NCBI RefSeq assembly: GCF_008704715.1
Contig: NZ_CP023689.1
Span: forward strand, 5,270,001-5,334,000
Origin: Streptomyces chartreusis
GTDB taxonomy: Bacteria > Actinomycetota > Actinomycetes > Streptomycetales > Streptomycetaceae
Reading direction: 5' to 3'
Length of the DNA stretch: 64,000 nt
The position numbers were made by a program, and so were the translations under genes. Shown here one piece after another: positions 42,976-51,500 of this stretch. Every line of letters begins with the position of its first letter. Position 1 is the stretch's first letter. The notes under the pieces were generated by a model that did not search any database, was not told where the DNA came from, and was given only the letters and a program-made list of their open reading frames with translations.

Positions 42976-43326
42976 CAGGGTCCCTCTCTTACGTATGCCT
43001 CGGGGGGTTCCGGGCGCCAGGTCACTGCCGTCCGACCGGCAGTCCCATGGCCGTGGCCGCCGTATGTGCCGACCACCGGCCCTCTCCGACCACCGACCAC
43101 CGGTCCCGTCGTCCGAGCCGACCACCGGTCCTGTCGTCGGACAGGCAGTCTTACCGTCATGACCTCCGACAGTAAGACCGTCGCGAAAACGACAGTCGGA
43201 CTGTCGTGAAACCGCCAGTGCGATCTCGCGCCTCTACGCTAAACCGACTGTGTGATCTACGCGCTGAACTGGCCGTGCGAACCCCACGCCCCCACCATCC
43301 GGTCTCTACGCGTCCGTTTCCGCCAC

Positions 43327-43359
43327 CCCAAATGAACCACTACTGGCTCCAAGGTGAAC
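43327..43359 (-). promoter_or_regulatory. PHO box (PhoP operator)
   Basis: On the minus strand GTTCACC (43353-43359) and GTTCATT (43331-43337) are 22 nt apart, that is two 11-nt units, as in Streptomyces PHO boxes, with a degenerate unit between them. Supports PhoP autoregulation of phoRP and phoU. Confidence 0.75.
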
Positions 43360-43420
43360 TCTGGGCGACGAGTGTTCGAGCTCGCACTCCGACGGCTGTG
43401 GGCACAGCCCTGGCCATGCC

Positions 43421-43432
43421 TAACCTGGGTGC
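43421..43432 (+). promoter_or_regulatory. Leaderless -10 region of phoR
   Basis: TAACCT (43421-43426) is followed by 6 nt and ATG 43433 with no ribosome site. phoRP of S. coelicolor is reported, as I recall, as leaderless, which agrees. Confidence 0.6.
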
Positions 43433-44710
43433 ATGGACGTGAACGCGGCGGTCGCCGCAGCGGCAGCGATCGCCGGGGTTCTCACCGGCGTGATCGCCAT
43501 GCTGGCGTTCCGCTGGAGCGAACGCGACCTGAAACGACCCACCCGGACCTCCCTGCACACCGACCCGGTCCTGCCGCCCGGCGTGGACACGGTCCTGTCG
43601 GTGCTGCGCTCCTCGGCGGTGGTCCTCGACGAAGGGGACGCCGTCGTCAAGGCCAGCTCGGCGGCGTACGCCCTCGGTCTGGTGCGCGGCGGCAAGCTCT
43701 CCGTCGAACCCATGCTCCAGATGGCCCGGGACACCCGGCGCGACGGCGAGATACGGCAGGTCGAGCTGGATCTGCCCCGTCGCGGCACCGGCCGCGGCGA
43801 GGCCCTCGCCGTCTCCGCCCGGGTGGCCCCCCTCGGCTCCCGGCTCGTACTGCTCCTCGTCGAGGACCTCACCGAGGCCCGGCGCATAGAGGCGGTACGG
43901 CGCGACTTCGTCGCGAACGTGAGCCATGAGCTGAAGACACCGGTCGGCGCGCTCTCCCTGCTGTCCGAGGCGGTCATGGACGCCTCCGACGACCCGGAGG
44001 CCGTGGAGCGCTTCGCCGGGCGCATGCAGATCGAGGCGACCCGGCTCACCAACCTGGTGCAGGAGCTCATCGACCTCTCCCGGGTGCAGAACGACGACCC
44101 GCTGGAGGACGCCGAGCCCGTCCGTGTGGACGAGCTCGTCGCCGAGGCGATCGACCGCTGCCGGCACGCCGCCGGCACGAAGCAGATCAACATGGCCGCC
44201 GGCGGCACCGAGGACCTCAGCATCTGGGGCAACCGGGGCCAGCTGGCCGCGGCGCTCGGCAACCTCGTCGAGAACGCCGTCAACTACTCGCCCGCCCGAA
44301 CCCGCGTCGGCATCGCCGCACGCCGGCTCACCGCACCGGGCGGGGACCACATCGAGATCGCCGTGACCGACCAGGGCATCGGCATCTCGGACAAGGACAA
44401 GGAGCGCATCTTCGAGCGCTTCTACCGCGTCGACCCGGCCCGTTCCCGTGCCACAGGTGGCACCGGCCTCGGTCTCGCGATCGTCAAGCACGTGGCCGCC
44501 TCGCACGGCGGGGAGGTCACGGTGTGGAGTTCCGAGGGACAGGGCTCCACGTTCACCCTGCGGCTGCCGGAGGCGGGTGCGGCCCGCGACCGTGCTCAGC
44601 AGCACCCCGATCTCGACGACGAGGCCGGGCAGCCCGCACTATCGAATTCCCCCACTTCCCCCGACTCACCCGCGTACGAAACGCTTTCCGCCCCGGAGGT
44701 CCTTCCGTGA
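43433..44710 (+). CDS. phoR: Sensor histidine kinase PhoR
   Basis: 425 residues. A short N-terminal transmembrane segment (about 5-25), a PAS-like region, then the H-box VSHELKTPVGAL (phospho-His), the N-box GNLVENAVNYS, and the ATP-lid motifs DQGIGI and GGTGLGLAIVKH. Senses phosphate limitation and phosphorylates PhoP. The Pro/Ser-rich C-terminus overlaps phoP by 4 nt (GTGA), so the pair is translationally coupled. Confidence 0.95.
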   Translation: MDVNAAVAAAAAIAGVLTGVIAMLAFRWSERDLKRPTRTSLHTDPVLPPGVDTVLSVLRSSAVVLDEGDAVVKASSAAYALGLVRGGKLSVEPMLQMARDTRRDGEIRQVELDLPRRGTGRGEALAVSARVAPLGSRLVLLLVEDLTEARRIEAVRRDFVANVSHELKTPVGALSLLSEAVMDASDDPEAVERFAGRMQIEATRLTNLVQELIDLSRVQNDDPLEDAEPVRVDELVAEAIDRCRHAAGTKQINMAAGGTEDLSIWGNRGQLAAALGNLVENAVNYSPARTRVGIAARRLTAPGGDHIEIAVTDQGIGISDKDKERIFERFYRVDPARSRATGGTGLGLAIVKHVAASHGGEVTVWSSEGQGSTFTLRLPEAGAARDRAQQHPDLDDEAGQPALSNSPTSPDSPAYETLSAPEVLP

Positions 44711-45387
44711 CCCGAGTGCTCGTCGTCGAGGACGAGGAGTCCTTCTCCGACGCCCTGTCGTACATGCTCCGCAAGGAGGGCTTCGAGGTCGCCGTCGCGA
44801 CCACCGGGCCCGACGGACTCGACGAGTTCGAGCGCAACGGCGCCGATCTCGTCCTCCTCGACCTGATGCTGCCCGGCCTGCCGGGCACGGAGGTCTGCCG
44901 TCAGCTGCGCGGTCGCTCCAACGTGCCGGTGATCATGGTCACCGCCAAGGACAGCGAGATCGACAAGGTTGTCGGCCTGGAAATAGGAGCCGATGACTAC
45001 GTCACCAAGCCGTTCTCCTCACGCGAGCTGGTCGCCCGTATCCGGGCCGTCCTGCGCCGCCGCGGCGAGCCCGAGGAGGTCACCCCGGCCGCGCTGGAGG
45101 CGGGCCCGGTCCGCATGGACGTGGACCGCCATGTGGTCACGGTCTCCGGCTCCAAGGTCGACCTGCCTCTCAAGGAGTTCGACCTCCTGGAGATGCTCCT
45201 GCGCAACGCGGGCCGGGTCCTGACCCGAATGCAGCTCATCGACCGGGTCTGGGGTGCCGACTACGTCGGTGACACCAAGACCCTCGACGTCCACGTCAAG
45301 CGCCTGCGCGCCAAGATCGAGCCGGACCCGGGCGCCCCGCGCTACCTGGTCACGGTCCGCGGCCTCGGCTACAAGTTCGAGCCGTAG
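44707..45387 (+). CDS. phoP: Response regulator PhoP
   Basis: 226 residues of the OmpR/PhoB class. Receiver with acidic VVEDEESF, phospho-acceptor Asp in LVLLDLMLPG and Lys in DYVTKPFS. The C-terminal winged helix is conserved (LPLKEFDLLEMLLRNAGRVL and DVHVKRLRAKIEPDP). Master regulator of phosphate starvation and secondary metabolism. GTG 44707 overlaps the phoR stop. A strong terminator follows. Confidence 0.96.
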   Translation: MTRVLVVEDEESFSDALSYMLRKEGFEVAVATTGPDGLDEFERNGADLVLLDLMLPGLPGTEVCRQLRGRSNVPVIMVTAKDSEIDKVVGLEIGADDYVTKPFSSRELVARIRAVLRRRGEPEEVTPAALEAGPVRMDVDRHVVTVSGSKVDLPLKEFDLLEMLLRNAGRVLTRMQLIDRVWGADYVGDTKTLDVHVKRLRAKIEPDPGAPRYLVTVRGLGYKFEP

Positions 45388-45409
45388 ACCGCGGGGAGAA
45401 GACAAGACG

Positions 45410-45448
45410 AAGGGCGGGGCCCCGGATTTCCGGGGCCCCGCCCTTTTT
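45410..45448. terminator. Rho-independent terminator after phoP
   Basis: Perfect 16-bp arms (45410-45425 and 45430-45445) with a 4-nt loop (ATTT), followed by five T. It lies between convergent genes and can serve both. Confidence 0.9.
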
Positions 45449-45496
45449 CCACAGCTGTGGAGCCGTCTCTACGGCGATGCGGTCGCCGTCAGCCGG

Positions 45497-46204
45497 TCAG
45501 TGACCGGCGGCCGACTGCGAGGCGGCGTCCGTCGGGGTGGCCGTGCCGGCTCCCTGACCGCCCTCGGTCCCGGCACCGGGGGTCTCCGAGGAGCCCGCGG
45601 AGGCACCACCGCTCGGCGTGGCCTCGGCGCCGGCGTTCGGAGTACCGGTCGGGGTCCCCGTCGGCGAGGACGCCGTCTCCGGCGCGGCCGGGACCTCGGT
45701 CGGCCCCCAGCCCTCGAAGTAGTTCTCGGCGGGCACCACGAAGGCGCGCAGGCTCACGTCACCGGTCTCGCTGAAGGTGAAGGTGATCTTCTGCGCGTTG
45801 CCGTCTCGGACGGCCTCACGGCTGCTCGACAGCACCGCGGAGGCGTTGTCCTTGCCGCCGATGATCAGCCGGCCGCCGGCCGGGATGGTCAGGCTGCCGC
45901 CCTTGGCGGCCTTGAGCTCGGCGGTCTTGTCGGTGTCGTCCACCTTGATCGCGTCGAGCGTCTGGGCCGTCTTGCCGGAGTTGAACAGGGTCGCGGAGAT
46001 CGCGGCCGGCCCGGTCGACTCCAGGTCGGGCTGGGTGATGACGAGGGCGTTCTGGATCTTGATGTCGCCGACGCTGGTGGCCGCGTTGTCCGGCTTGATC
46101 TGCAGCGTCTGGGCGTCGTTTCCTGCGGCGCACGCGGCGAGCGAGGTGATCGAGAACGCGAGGGCGGCGGCAGCGAGTGCGCCGCGTCGAAGGCTGCTGC
46201 TCAC
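45497..46204 (-). CDS. Lipoprotein of the DUF461/PCuAC-like family
   Basis: 235 residues. Lipobox signal SLAAC (Cys about residue 25) marks export and lipidation. The domain (about 30-175) has the PCuAC-type beta-sandwich features (NALVITQP, SATLFNSGK, FTFSETGDVSLRAFV) seen in copper-chaperone-like proteins, but the conserved Met/His copper ligands are not obvious. The C-terminal ~60 residues are a Thr/Pro/Gly-rich tail. Role unknown. GTG 46204 is the only clear start. Confidence 0.82.
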   Translation of the reverse strand: MSSSLRRGALAAAALAFSITSLAACAAGNDAQTLQIKPDNAATSVGDIKIQNALVITQPDLESTGPAAISATLFNSGKTAQTLDAIKVDDTDKTAELKAAKGGSLTIPAGGRLIIGGKDNASAVLSSSREAVRDGNAQKITFTFSETGDVSLRAFVVPAENYFEGWGPTEVPAAPETASSPTGTPTGTPNAGAEATPSGGASAGSSETPGAGTEGGQGAGTATPTDAASQSAAGH

Positions 46205-46817
46205 GGCGGCGGCAACTCCTTGACTCGAACGGGGGGCGCGTAAAGCCGCCCTAAGTGTCTGTCAGCGGCCTTAGGTTACCGAGCCGTTCCCGCGCGACCG
46301 CACCCGACCCTCCCCTCACAGGCCGAACAGCCGTCGAAGTCCCTCTTCCAACCCCGTCTCTTCACCCACAAGCGGCCCGGGAGTCACATTGCCCGGTCGC
46401 TCGTCCGTCATTCACATAAGCCCCTCGCAAGCACCCGCGCAAAATCTCCGTGAAGGAATGTGCGACGCCCCGGAAATTGATCACCGGCCATGCCGTCCGA
46501 CCTGGCTGTGATCAATTCCGGGATTCGTCCGGGACCCGACTCGGGACGCCGAACGGAGTAGCGGAAGTCGCACACTTGGAACCGGACATTTGTGTACGTT
46601 CGACCACTTGGAGGCGCCGCCGGATGTGTGTAACGTACGCGTTTCCCTGCGTCCGCAGAGCCGCTCCCACCTGCGAATACCTTCTTCCGGTCGGCCCGCG
46701 AAGCACGTTCCTGTTGGAGTTGTCAAGCCCCGAGATATGCCCTGACCTGCGAAAACGCCATTCAGAACCCGCAGTTTCCGTGTTACCCTGGATAGCCACG
46801 GAAGGGGTACCTGTCAC
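46205..46817. other. Long upstream region of cdnL
   Basis: 613 nt between divergent genes, with AT-richer stretches at 46380-46520 and 46560-46800 and no credible coding frame. It probably carries the promoters of cdnL and of the lipoprotein gene. A GGAAC (46578-46582) resembles a -35 element of an ECF sigma factor, but no matching -10 is certain. Confidence 0.5.
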
Positions 46818-47300
46818 ATGACGTTCAAGGTTGGCGACACCGTGGTCTATCCCCATCACGGGGCCGCGCTGATCGAGGCTATCGAAACTCGCCAGATCAA
46901 AGGCGTGGACAAGACCTACTTGGTGCTGAAGGTCGCCCAGGGTGACCTGACGGTACGTGTGCCAGCGGACAATGCGGAGTTCGTCGGCGTGCGTGATGTG
47001 GTCGGTCAGGACGGGCTGGACCGGGTCTTCGAGGTGCTGCGCGCGCCGTACGCCGAGGAGCCCACGAACTGGTCGCGTCGTTACAAGGCAAATCTGGAGA
47101 AGCTCGCCTCCGGCGATGTCATCAAGGTCGCGGAAGTCGTGCGTGACCTGTGGCGTCGTGAGCGCGAGCGCGGACTCTCCGCCGGTGAGAAGCGCATGCT
47201 CGCCAAGGCCCGCCAGATTCTGGTGAGCGAGCTCGCCCTCGCGGAGAACACCAACGAGGACAAGGCCGAGGCCCTGCTCGACGAGGTTCTCGCGTCCTGA
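46818..47300 (+). CDS. cdnL: CarD/CdnL-type RNA polymerase-binding regulator
   Basis: 160 residues. N-terminal RNA-polymerase-interacting domain (MTFKVGDTVVYPHHGAALI and TYLVLKVAQGDLTVRVPADN, both diagnostic) and a helical C-terminal DNA-binding domain (WSRRYKANLEKL to the C-terminus). Stabilises open complexes at housekeeping and rRNA promoters, cytosolic. It lies 323 nt before ispD. Confidence 0.95.
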   Translation: MTFKVGDTVVYPHHGAALIEAIETRQIKGVDKTYLVLKVAQGDLTVRVPADNAEFVGVRDVVGQDGLDRVFEVLRAPYAEEPTNWSRRYKANLEKLASGDVIKVAEVVRDLWRRERERGLSAGEKRMLAKARQILVSELALAENTNEDKAEALLDEVLAS

Positions 47301-47623
47301 CGCGGTTTCATCCGCCTCAGTTCATTCAGCACAGTGCTGTATGGCTTTAAAAAGTGCCGCGGTGCCCGATGACGTATTTCCTGTCGCCGGGCGCTGCGGC
47401 ATGTTCGCTCGCGGGCGCTGTTCCACCTGCTTCGCAGGCCGCTCTCGGGGGTGCCCCCGATACTTGACGTGCCGGGCCCGGCAGCAGGCTCGACCGACTG
47501 TCACGGAAGGGTCCGGTCAAGGCTCGCGCCCGGCACTCCCCCAAGCTCTCGAATTCAGTCGAGCAGGGGGCACCCCCAGGGCCATACCCAACTAGGCCGA
47601 GCACACAAACCTGACAGGAACCG
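47301..47623. other. Gap between cdnL and ispD with Streptomyces repeat
   Basis: 323 nt. No coding frame is convincing. Holds the repeat at 47535-47578 and the GGGGGTGCCCCC palindrome (47448-47459). May contain a terminator for cdnL and the promoter for ispD. Confidence 0.5.
47535..47578. repeat. Common Streptomyces hairpin repeat
   Basis: The ACTCCCCCAAGCTCTCGAAT-type sequence, with GTCGAGCAGGGGG complementing it, resembles a repeat found in many Streptomyces intergenic regions. It forms a hairpin of about 12 pairs. Confidence 0.55.
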
Positions 47624-48388
47624 ATGTCTGACGATTCGCGCCCTTCGCCCTCGGAAACCCGCAGCGCAGCCCGTACGGCCGTGGTGATTCCGGCCGCCGG
47701 CAGGGGCGTACGCCTCGGTCCGGGCGCGCCCAAGGCACTTCGCGCGCTGAACGGCACGCCCATGCTCATCCACGCGGTCCGCGCGATGGCCGCGTCCCGT
47801 GCCGTCTCCCTGGTGGTCGTCGTCGCCCCGCCCGACGGCGCCCCCGAGGTCAAGAGCATGCTCGACGCCCACGCCCTGCCCGAGCGCACCGACTTCCTGG
47901 TGGTCCCCGGCGGTGAATCCCGCCAGGAGTCCGTCAAGCTCGGCCTGGACGCGCTGCCGCCGGACTTCGACATCGTCCTGGTGCACGACGCGGCGCGCCC
48001 GCTGGTGCCGGTGGACACCGTGGACGCGGTCATCGAGGCAGTGCGCGACGGAGCGCCGGCCGTGGTGCCCGCGCTGCCGCTCGCGGACACCGTCAAGGAG
48101 GTCGAGCCCGCGCGGACGCCCGGCGCACCCGAACCGGTCGTGGCCACCCCCAACCGCGCCCGACTGCGTGCCGTGCAGACCCCGCAGGGCTTCGACCGCG
48201 CCACGCTGGTCCGTGCCCACGAGACGGTGACGGACGACGTCACCGACGACGCGAGCATGGTCGAGCAGCTCGGCCCCACCGTCGTGGTCGTCCCCGGCCA
48301 CGAGGAGGCCTTCAAGGTCACCCGTCCGCTGGACCTGGTCCTGGCCGAGGCGGTCCTGGCGCGCCGGAGGCTGAACGATGGCTTCTGA
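47624..48388 (+). CDS. ispD: 2-C-methyl-D-erythritol 4-phosphate cytidylyltransferase
   Basis: 254 residues. IspD couples CTP to methylerythritol phosphate in the MEP isoprenoid pathway. Signatures: PAAGRGVRLGPGAPKALRAL in the N-terminal loop (CTP site), VLVHDAARPLV and the Lys in VKLGLDALP. ATG 47624 follows a weak ribosome site. Its 3' end overlaps ispF by 11 nt, so ispD and ispF are coupled. Confidence 0.95.
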   Translation: MSDDSRPSPSETRSAARTAVVIPAAGRGVRLGPGAPKALRALNGTPMLIHAVRAMAASRAVSLVVVVAPPDGAPEVKSMLDAHALPERTDFLVVPGGESRQESVKLGLDALPPDFDIVLVHDAARPLVPVDTVDAVIEAVRDGAPAVVPALPLADTVKEVEPARTPGAPEPVVATPNRARLRAVQTPQGFDRATLVRAHETVTDDVTDDASMVEQLGPTVVVVPGHEEAFKVTRPLDLVLAEAVLARRRLNDGF

Positions 48389-48878
48389 GCAGCCGATGCC
48401 GCTGCCCCAGGTGGGCATCGGCACCGACATCCACGCCTTCGAAGAGGGCCGCGAGCTGTGGTGCGCCGGCCTGAAGTGGGAGGGCGAGGGCCCCGGACTC
48501 GCCGGCCACTCCGACGCGGACGTCGTCGCGCACGCCGCGTGCAACGCGCTGTTCTCGGCGGCCGGCCTCGGCGACCTGGGGCAGCACTTCGGCACCGGGC
48601 GCCCCGAGTGGTCGGGCGCCTCCGGCGTCGTACTCCTCACCGAGGCGGCCCGGATCGTGCGTGAGGCGGGCTTCCGCATCGGCAACGTCGCCGTCCAGGT
48701 CGTCGGCCCCCGCCCGAAGATCGGCAAGCGGCGCGACGAGGCGCAGAAGATCCTCTCGGAGGCGACCGGCGCGCCGGTGTCGGTGTCGGGCGCGACGACG
48801 GACGGGCTGGGGTTCCCCGGCAGGGACGAAGGGCTGATGGCCGTGGCGACCGCGCTCGTGGTGCGGACCACGATCTGA
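48378..48878 (+). CDS. ispF: 2-C-methyl-D-erythritol 2,4-cyclodiphosphate synthase
   Basis: 166 residues. IspF, the next cytosolic MEP-pathway enzyme handled by this operon. The metal-binding DxH motif GTDIHAF lies near the start, with GHSDADVVAHA further on, and RDEGLMA closing the C-terminus. ATG 48378 overlaps ispD. Trimer by family. Confidence 0.96.
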   Translation: MASEQPMPLPQVGIGTDIHAFEEGRELWCAGLKWEGEGPGLAGHSDADVVAHAACNALFSAAGLGDLGQHFGTGRPEWSGASGVVLLTEAARIVREAGFRIGNVAVQVVGPRPKIGKRRDEAQKILSEATGAPVSVSGATTDGLGFPGRDEGLMAVATALVVRTTI

Positions 48879-48918
48879 CTGTTATCCACAACCGTCCGAG
48901 GCACCGGGCATCGCCGAC

Positions 48919-48930
48919 TACCCTGGACCC
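48919..48930 (+). promoter_or_regulatory. Leaderless -10 region of cysS
   Basis: TACCCT (48919-48924) precedes the GTG at 48931 by 6 nt, without a ribosome site. Implies that cysS is also transcribed separately from ispF. Confidence 0.5.
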
Positions 48931-50325
48931 GTGACTATTCGCCTGTACGACACCAGCGCCCGGCAGATCCGTGACTTCACCCCGCTCAAGCCGGGTTGCG
49001 TCTCGATCTACCTCTGTGGCGCCACCGTGCAGGCAGCACCGCACATCGGACATATCCGCTCCGGCCTGAACTTCGACATCATGCGCCGCTGGTTCGAGTA
49101 CCGCGGCTACGACGTCACGTTCATCCGCAACGTCACGGACATCGACGACAAGATCATCAACAAGGCGGCGGACCAGGGCCGCCCCTGGTGGTCCATCGGC
49201 TACGAGAACGAGCGCGCGTTCAACGACGGTTACACCGCGCTCGGCTGCCTGCCGCCCACCTACGAGCCCCGCGCCACCGGCCATGTCACCGAGATGGTCG
49301 AGATGATGCGCACGCTCATCGAGCGCGGCCACGCGTACGAGGCCGGCGGCAGCGTCTACTTCGACGTGCGCTCCTGGCCGTCGTATCTGGAGCTGTCCCG
49401 GCAGGACATCGACGACCTGCGCCAGCCCGACGAGGGTGTCGCCGGCAAGCGCGACGCCCGCGACTTCGCCATGTGGAAGTCGACCAAGCCGGGCGAGCCC
49501 GACTGGGAGACCCCGTGGGGCCGGGGGCGCCCCGGCTGGCATCTGGAGTGCTCGGCCATGGCGCACAAGTACCTGGGCAGCGCCTTCGACATCCACGGCG
49601 GCGGCCTGGACCTGATCTTCCCGCACCACGAGAACGAGATCGCCCAGGCCAAGGCCTTCGGCGACGACTTCGCGCGGTACTGGGTGCACAACGCCTGGGT
49701 CACCATGAGCGGCGAGAAGATGTCGAAGTCGCTCGGCAACAGCGTGCTGGTCTCCGAGATGGTCAAGGCCTGGCGCCCGATCGTCCTGCGCTACTACCTG
49801 GGCACCCCGCACTACCGCTCGACCATCGAGTACAGCGAGGATGCCCTGCGCGAGGCCGAGTCGGCGTTCGCGCGGATCGAGGGCTTCGTGCAGCGTGTGG
49901 TCGAGAAGGCCGGCGCCGTCGAGCCGTCCGCCGAGTTGCCGCCCGCCTTCGTCGAGGCCATGGACGACGACCTCGGTGTCCCGCAGGCCCTCGCCGTCAT
50001 CCACACCACGGTCCGCCAGGGCAACAGCGCGCTGGCGGCCGACGACAAGGAAGCCGCCGTGGCCCGCCTCGCCGAGGTCCGCGCCATGCTCGGCGTCCTC
50101 GGCCTGGACCCGCTGGACGCCCACTGGGCGGGCGAGTCCGACCGGGGCGAGGACCTGCACGGCGTGGTCGACAGCCTGGTCAGGCTGGTTCTCGACCAGC
50201 GCGAGGCGGCCCGCACCCGCAAGGACTGGACGACCGCGGACGCCATCCGCGACCAGCTCAAGCAGTCCGGCCTGGCCATCGAGGACGGCCCCGACGGACC
50301 CCGCTGGAGCCTCGGCCCGCGCTGA
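48931..50325 (+). CDS. cysS: Cysteinyl-tRNA synthetase
   Basis: 464 residues, class I synthetase. HIGH-type motif PHIGHIRSG near residue 44, KMSKS (about 268) and zinc-binding Cys/His pattern in the first 300 residues. Charges tRNA-Cys in the cytosol. Length is in the normal 460-490 range. The GTG start has a TAnnnT box 6 nt upstream. An 11-bp terminator follows at 50353. Confidence 0.97.
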   Translation: MTIRLYDTSARQIRDFTPLKPGCVSIYLCGATVQAAPHIGHIRSGLNFDIMRRWFEYRGYDVTFIRNVTDIDDKIINKAADQGRPWWSIGYENERAFNDGYTALGCLPPTYEPRATGHVTEMVEMMRTLIERGHAYEAGGSVYFDVRSWPSYLELSRQDIDDLRQPDEGVAGKRDARDFAMWKSTKPGEPDWETPWGRGRPGWHLECSAMAHKYLGSAFDIHGGGLDLIFPHHENEIAQAKAFGDDFARYWVHNAWVTMSGEKMSKSLGNSVLVSEMVKAWRPIVLRYYLGTPHYRSTIEYSEDALREAESAFARIEGFVQRVVEKAGAVEPSAELPPAFVEAMDDDLGVPQALAVIHTTVRQGNSALAADDKEAAVARLAEVRAMLGVLGLDPLDAHWAGESDRGEDLHGVVDSLVRLVLDQREAARTRKDWTTADAIRDQLKQSGLAIEDGPDGPRWSLGPR

Positions 50326-50352
50326 CCGGACCCGGCTCCCGGAAGATCGATT

Positions 50353-50378
50353 GTGCCGCCCGGCCCCCCGGGCGGCAC
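50353..50378 (+). terminator. Hairpin between cysS and rlmB
   Basis: Perfect 11-bp arms (50353-50363 and 50368-50378) around 4 nt, 27 nt after the cysS stop. No T-tract beyond TTC. Confidence 0.65.
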
Positions 50379-50424
50379 ACTTCATAGACGTACGTACGAC
50401 ACACCCACGACAGACAGGTAGGTC

Positions 50425-51366
50425 ATGGCCGCGAACAACCGCCGCATGTCCGGCAAGAAGGGCGCGCAGGTCGGCAGTGGCGGCCAGCGGCGCAAGGGTC
50501 TCGAGGGCAAGGGCCCGACGCCGCCCGCCGAGATGCGCAAGAAGCACAAGAAGAACCGCATCGCGACCGCCAAGGCGAAGCAGGCCGCGCGCCGCCCCGC
50601 GCCGCGCGGCCGTGGCGGCAAGGGCACGTCCGAGATGGTCGTCGGCCGTAACCCGGTCGTCGAGGCACTGCGCGAGGGCGTCCCGGCCTCCACGCTCTAC
50701 GTCCAGCAGTTCATCGACAACGACGAGCGTGTCCGCGAGGCCCTCCAGCTCGCCGCCGACCGCGGCGGCATCAACCTCATGGAGGCCCCCCGCCCCGAGC
50801 TGGACCGCATGACGAACGGCCTGAACCACCAGGGCCTCGTCCTCCAGGTCCCGCCCTACGAGTACGCCCACCCCGAGGACCTCGCCGCCGCCGCGGCCGA
50901 CGCGGGCGAGGACCCGCTGATCGTCGCCCTCGACGGTGTGACGGACCCGCGCAACCTCGGTGCCGTGGTCCGCTCCGTCGCCGCCTTCGGCGGCCACGGG
51001 GTCGTCGTCCCCGAGCGCCGTGCGGCGGGTATGACGGCCGGTGCCTGGAAGACGTCCGCCGGCACCGCGGCCCGTACGCCGGTCGCCCGCGCCACGAACC
51101 TGACCCGCGCGCTGGAGGCGTACAAGAAGGCGGGCATCGCGGTCGTCGGTCTCGCGGCCGACGGCGAGGCGGAAGTCGGTGACCTGGAGGCCCTCGACGG
51201 CCCGGTGGTCATCGTGGTCGGCAGCGAGGGCAAGGGCCTGTCCCGCCTGGTCGGCGAGACGTGCGACTTCCGGGTCCGCATCCCGATGCCGGGCGGAGCG
51301 GAGTCCCTCAACGCCGGTGTGGCGGCGGGAATCGTCCTCTACGAGGCGGCCAGCCGACGCGCCTGA
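50425..51366 (+). CDS. rlmB: 23S rRNA (guanosine-2'-O)-methyltransferase RlmB
   Basis: 313 residues. SPOUT-fold TrmH family. The N-terminal ~75 residues are a Lys/Arg-rich extension (RNA-binding) typical of actinobacteria. Conserved motifs GVTDPRNLGAVVRS, VVGSEGKGLSRLV and IPMPGGAESLNAGVAAG make the trefoil-knot SAM site. Modifies G2251 of 23S rRNA by homology. Directly downstream of cysS with its own start region. Confidence 0.95.
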   Translation: MAANNRRMSGKKGAQVGSGGQRRKGLEGKGPTPPAEMRKKHKKNRIATAKAKQAARRPAPRGRGGKGTSEMVVGRNPVVEALREGVPASTLYVQQFIDNDERVREALQLAADRGGINLMEAPRPELDRMTNGLNHQGLVLQVPPYEYAHPEDLAAAAADAGEDPLIVALDGVTDPRNLGAVVRSVAAFGGHGVVVPERRAAGMTAGAWKTSAGTAARTPVARATNLTRALEAYKKAGIAVVGLAADGEAEVGDLEALDGPVVIVVGSEGKGLSRLVGETCDFRVRIPMPGGAESLNAGVAAGIVLYEAASRRA

Positions 51367-51500
51367 ACAGACATCCGTGGCGTCACCCGTGCGGGTTAAT
51401 TCTGGTGACAGTGGTGCGACCTGCGCATCTTTGACGGGGTCCGGACAGATCGGACCGGTCAAAGCAGTGTCCTAACCACACGTCACTCGGTTAGTTGAGT

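Larger units (their letters stand above)
42976..43432. promoter_or_regulatory. phoU/phoR divergent control region
   Basis: 457 nt. It holds three CCGACCACCGG-type direct repeats (43068-43132), an inverted repeat GTCTTAC/GTAAGAC (43148-43154, 43172-43178), the palindrome CGACAGTC-G-GACTGTCG (43190-43206) and the PHO box at 43327-43359. Several regulators may bind here. Confidence 0.7.

Noticed and set aside
43206..43442. 78-residue frame upstream of phoR
   Set aside because: It covers the PHO box and phoR promoter, and has no ribosome site or recognisable sequence.
46450..46821. A 123-residue frame in the long region upstream of cdnL
   Set aside because: It overlaps the cdnL start, has no ribosome site, its codon use and composition look random, and the region must hold promoters.
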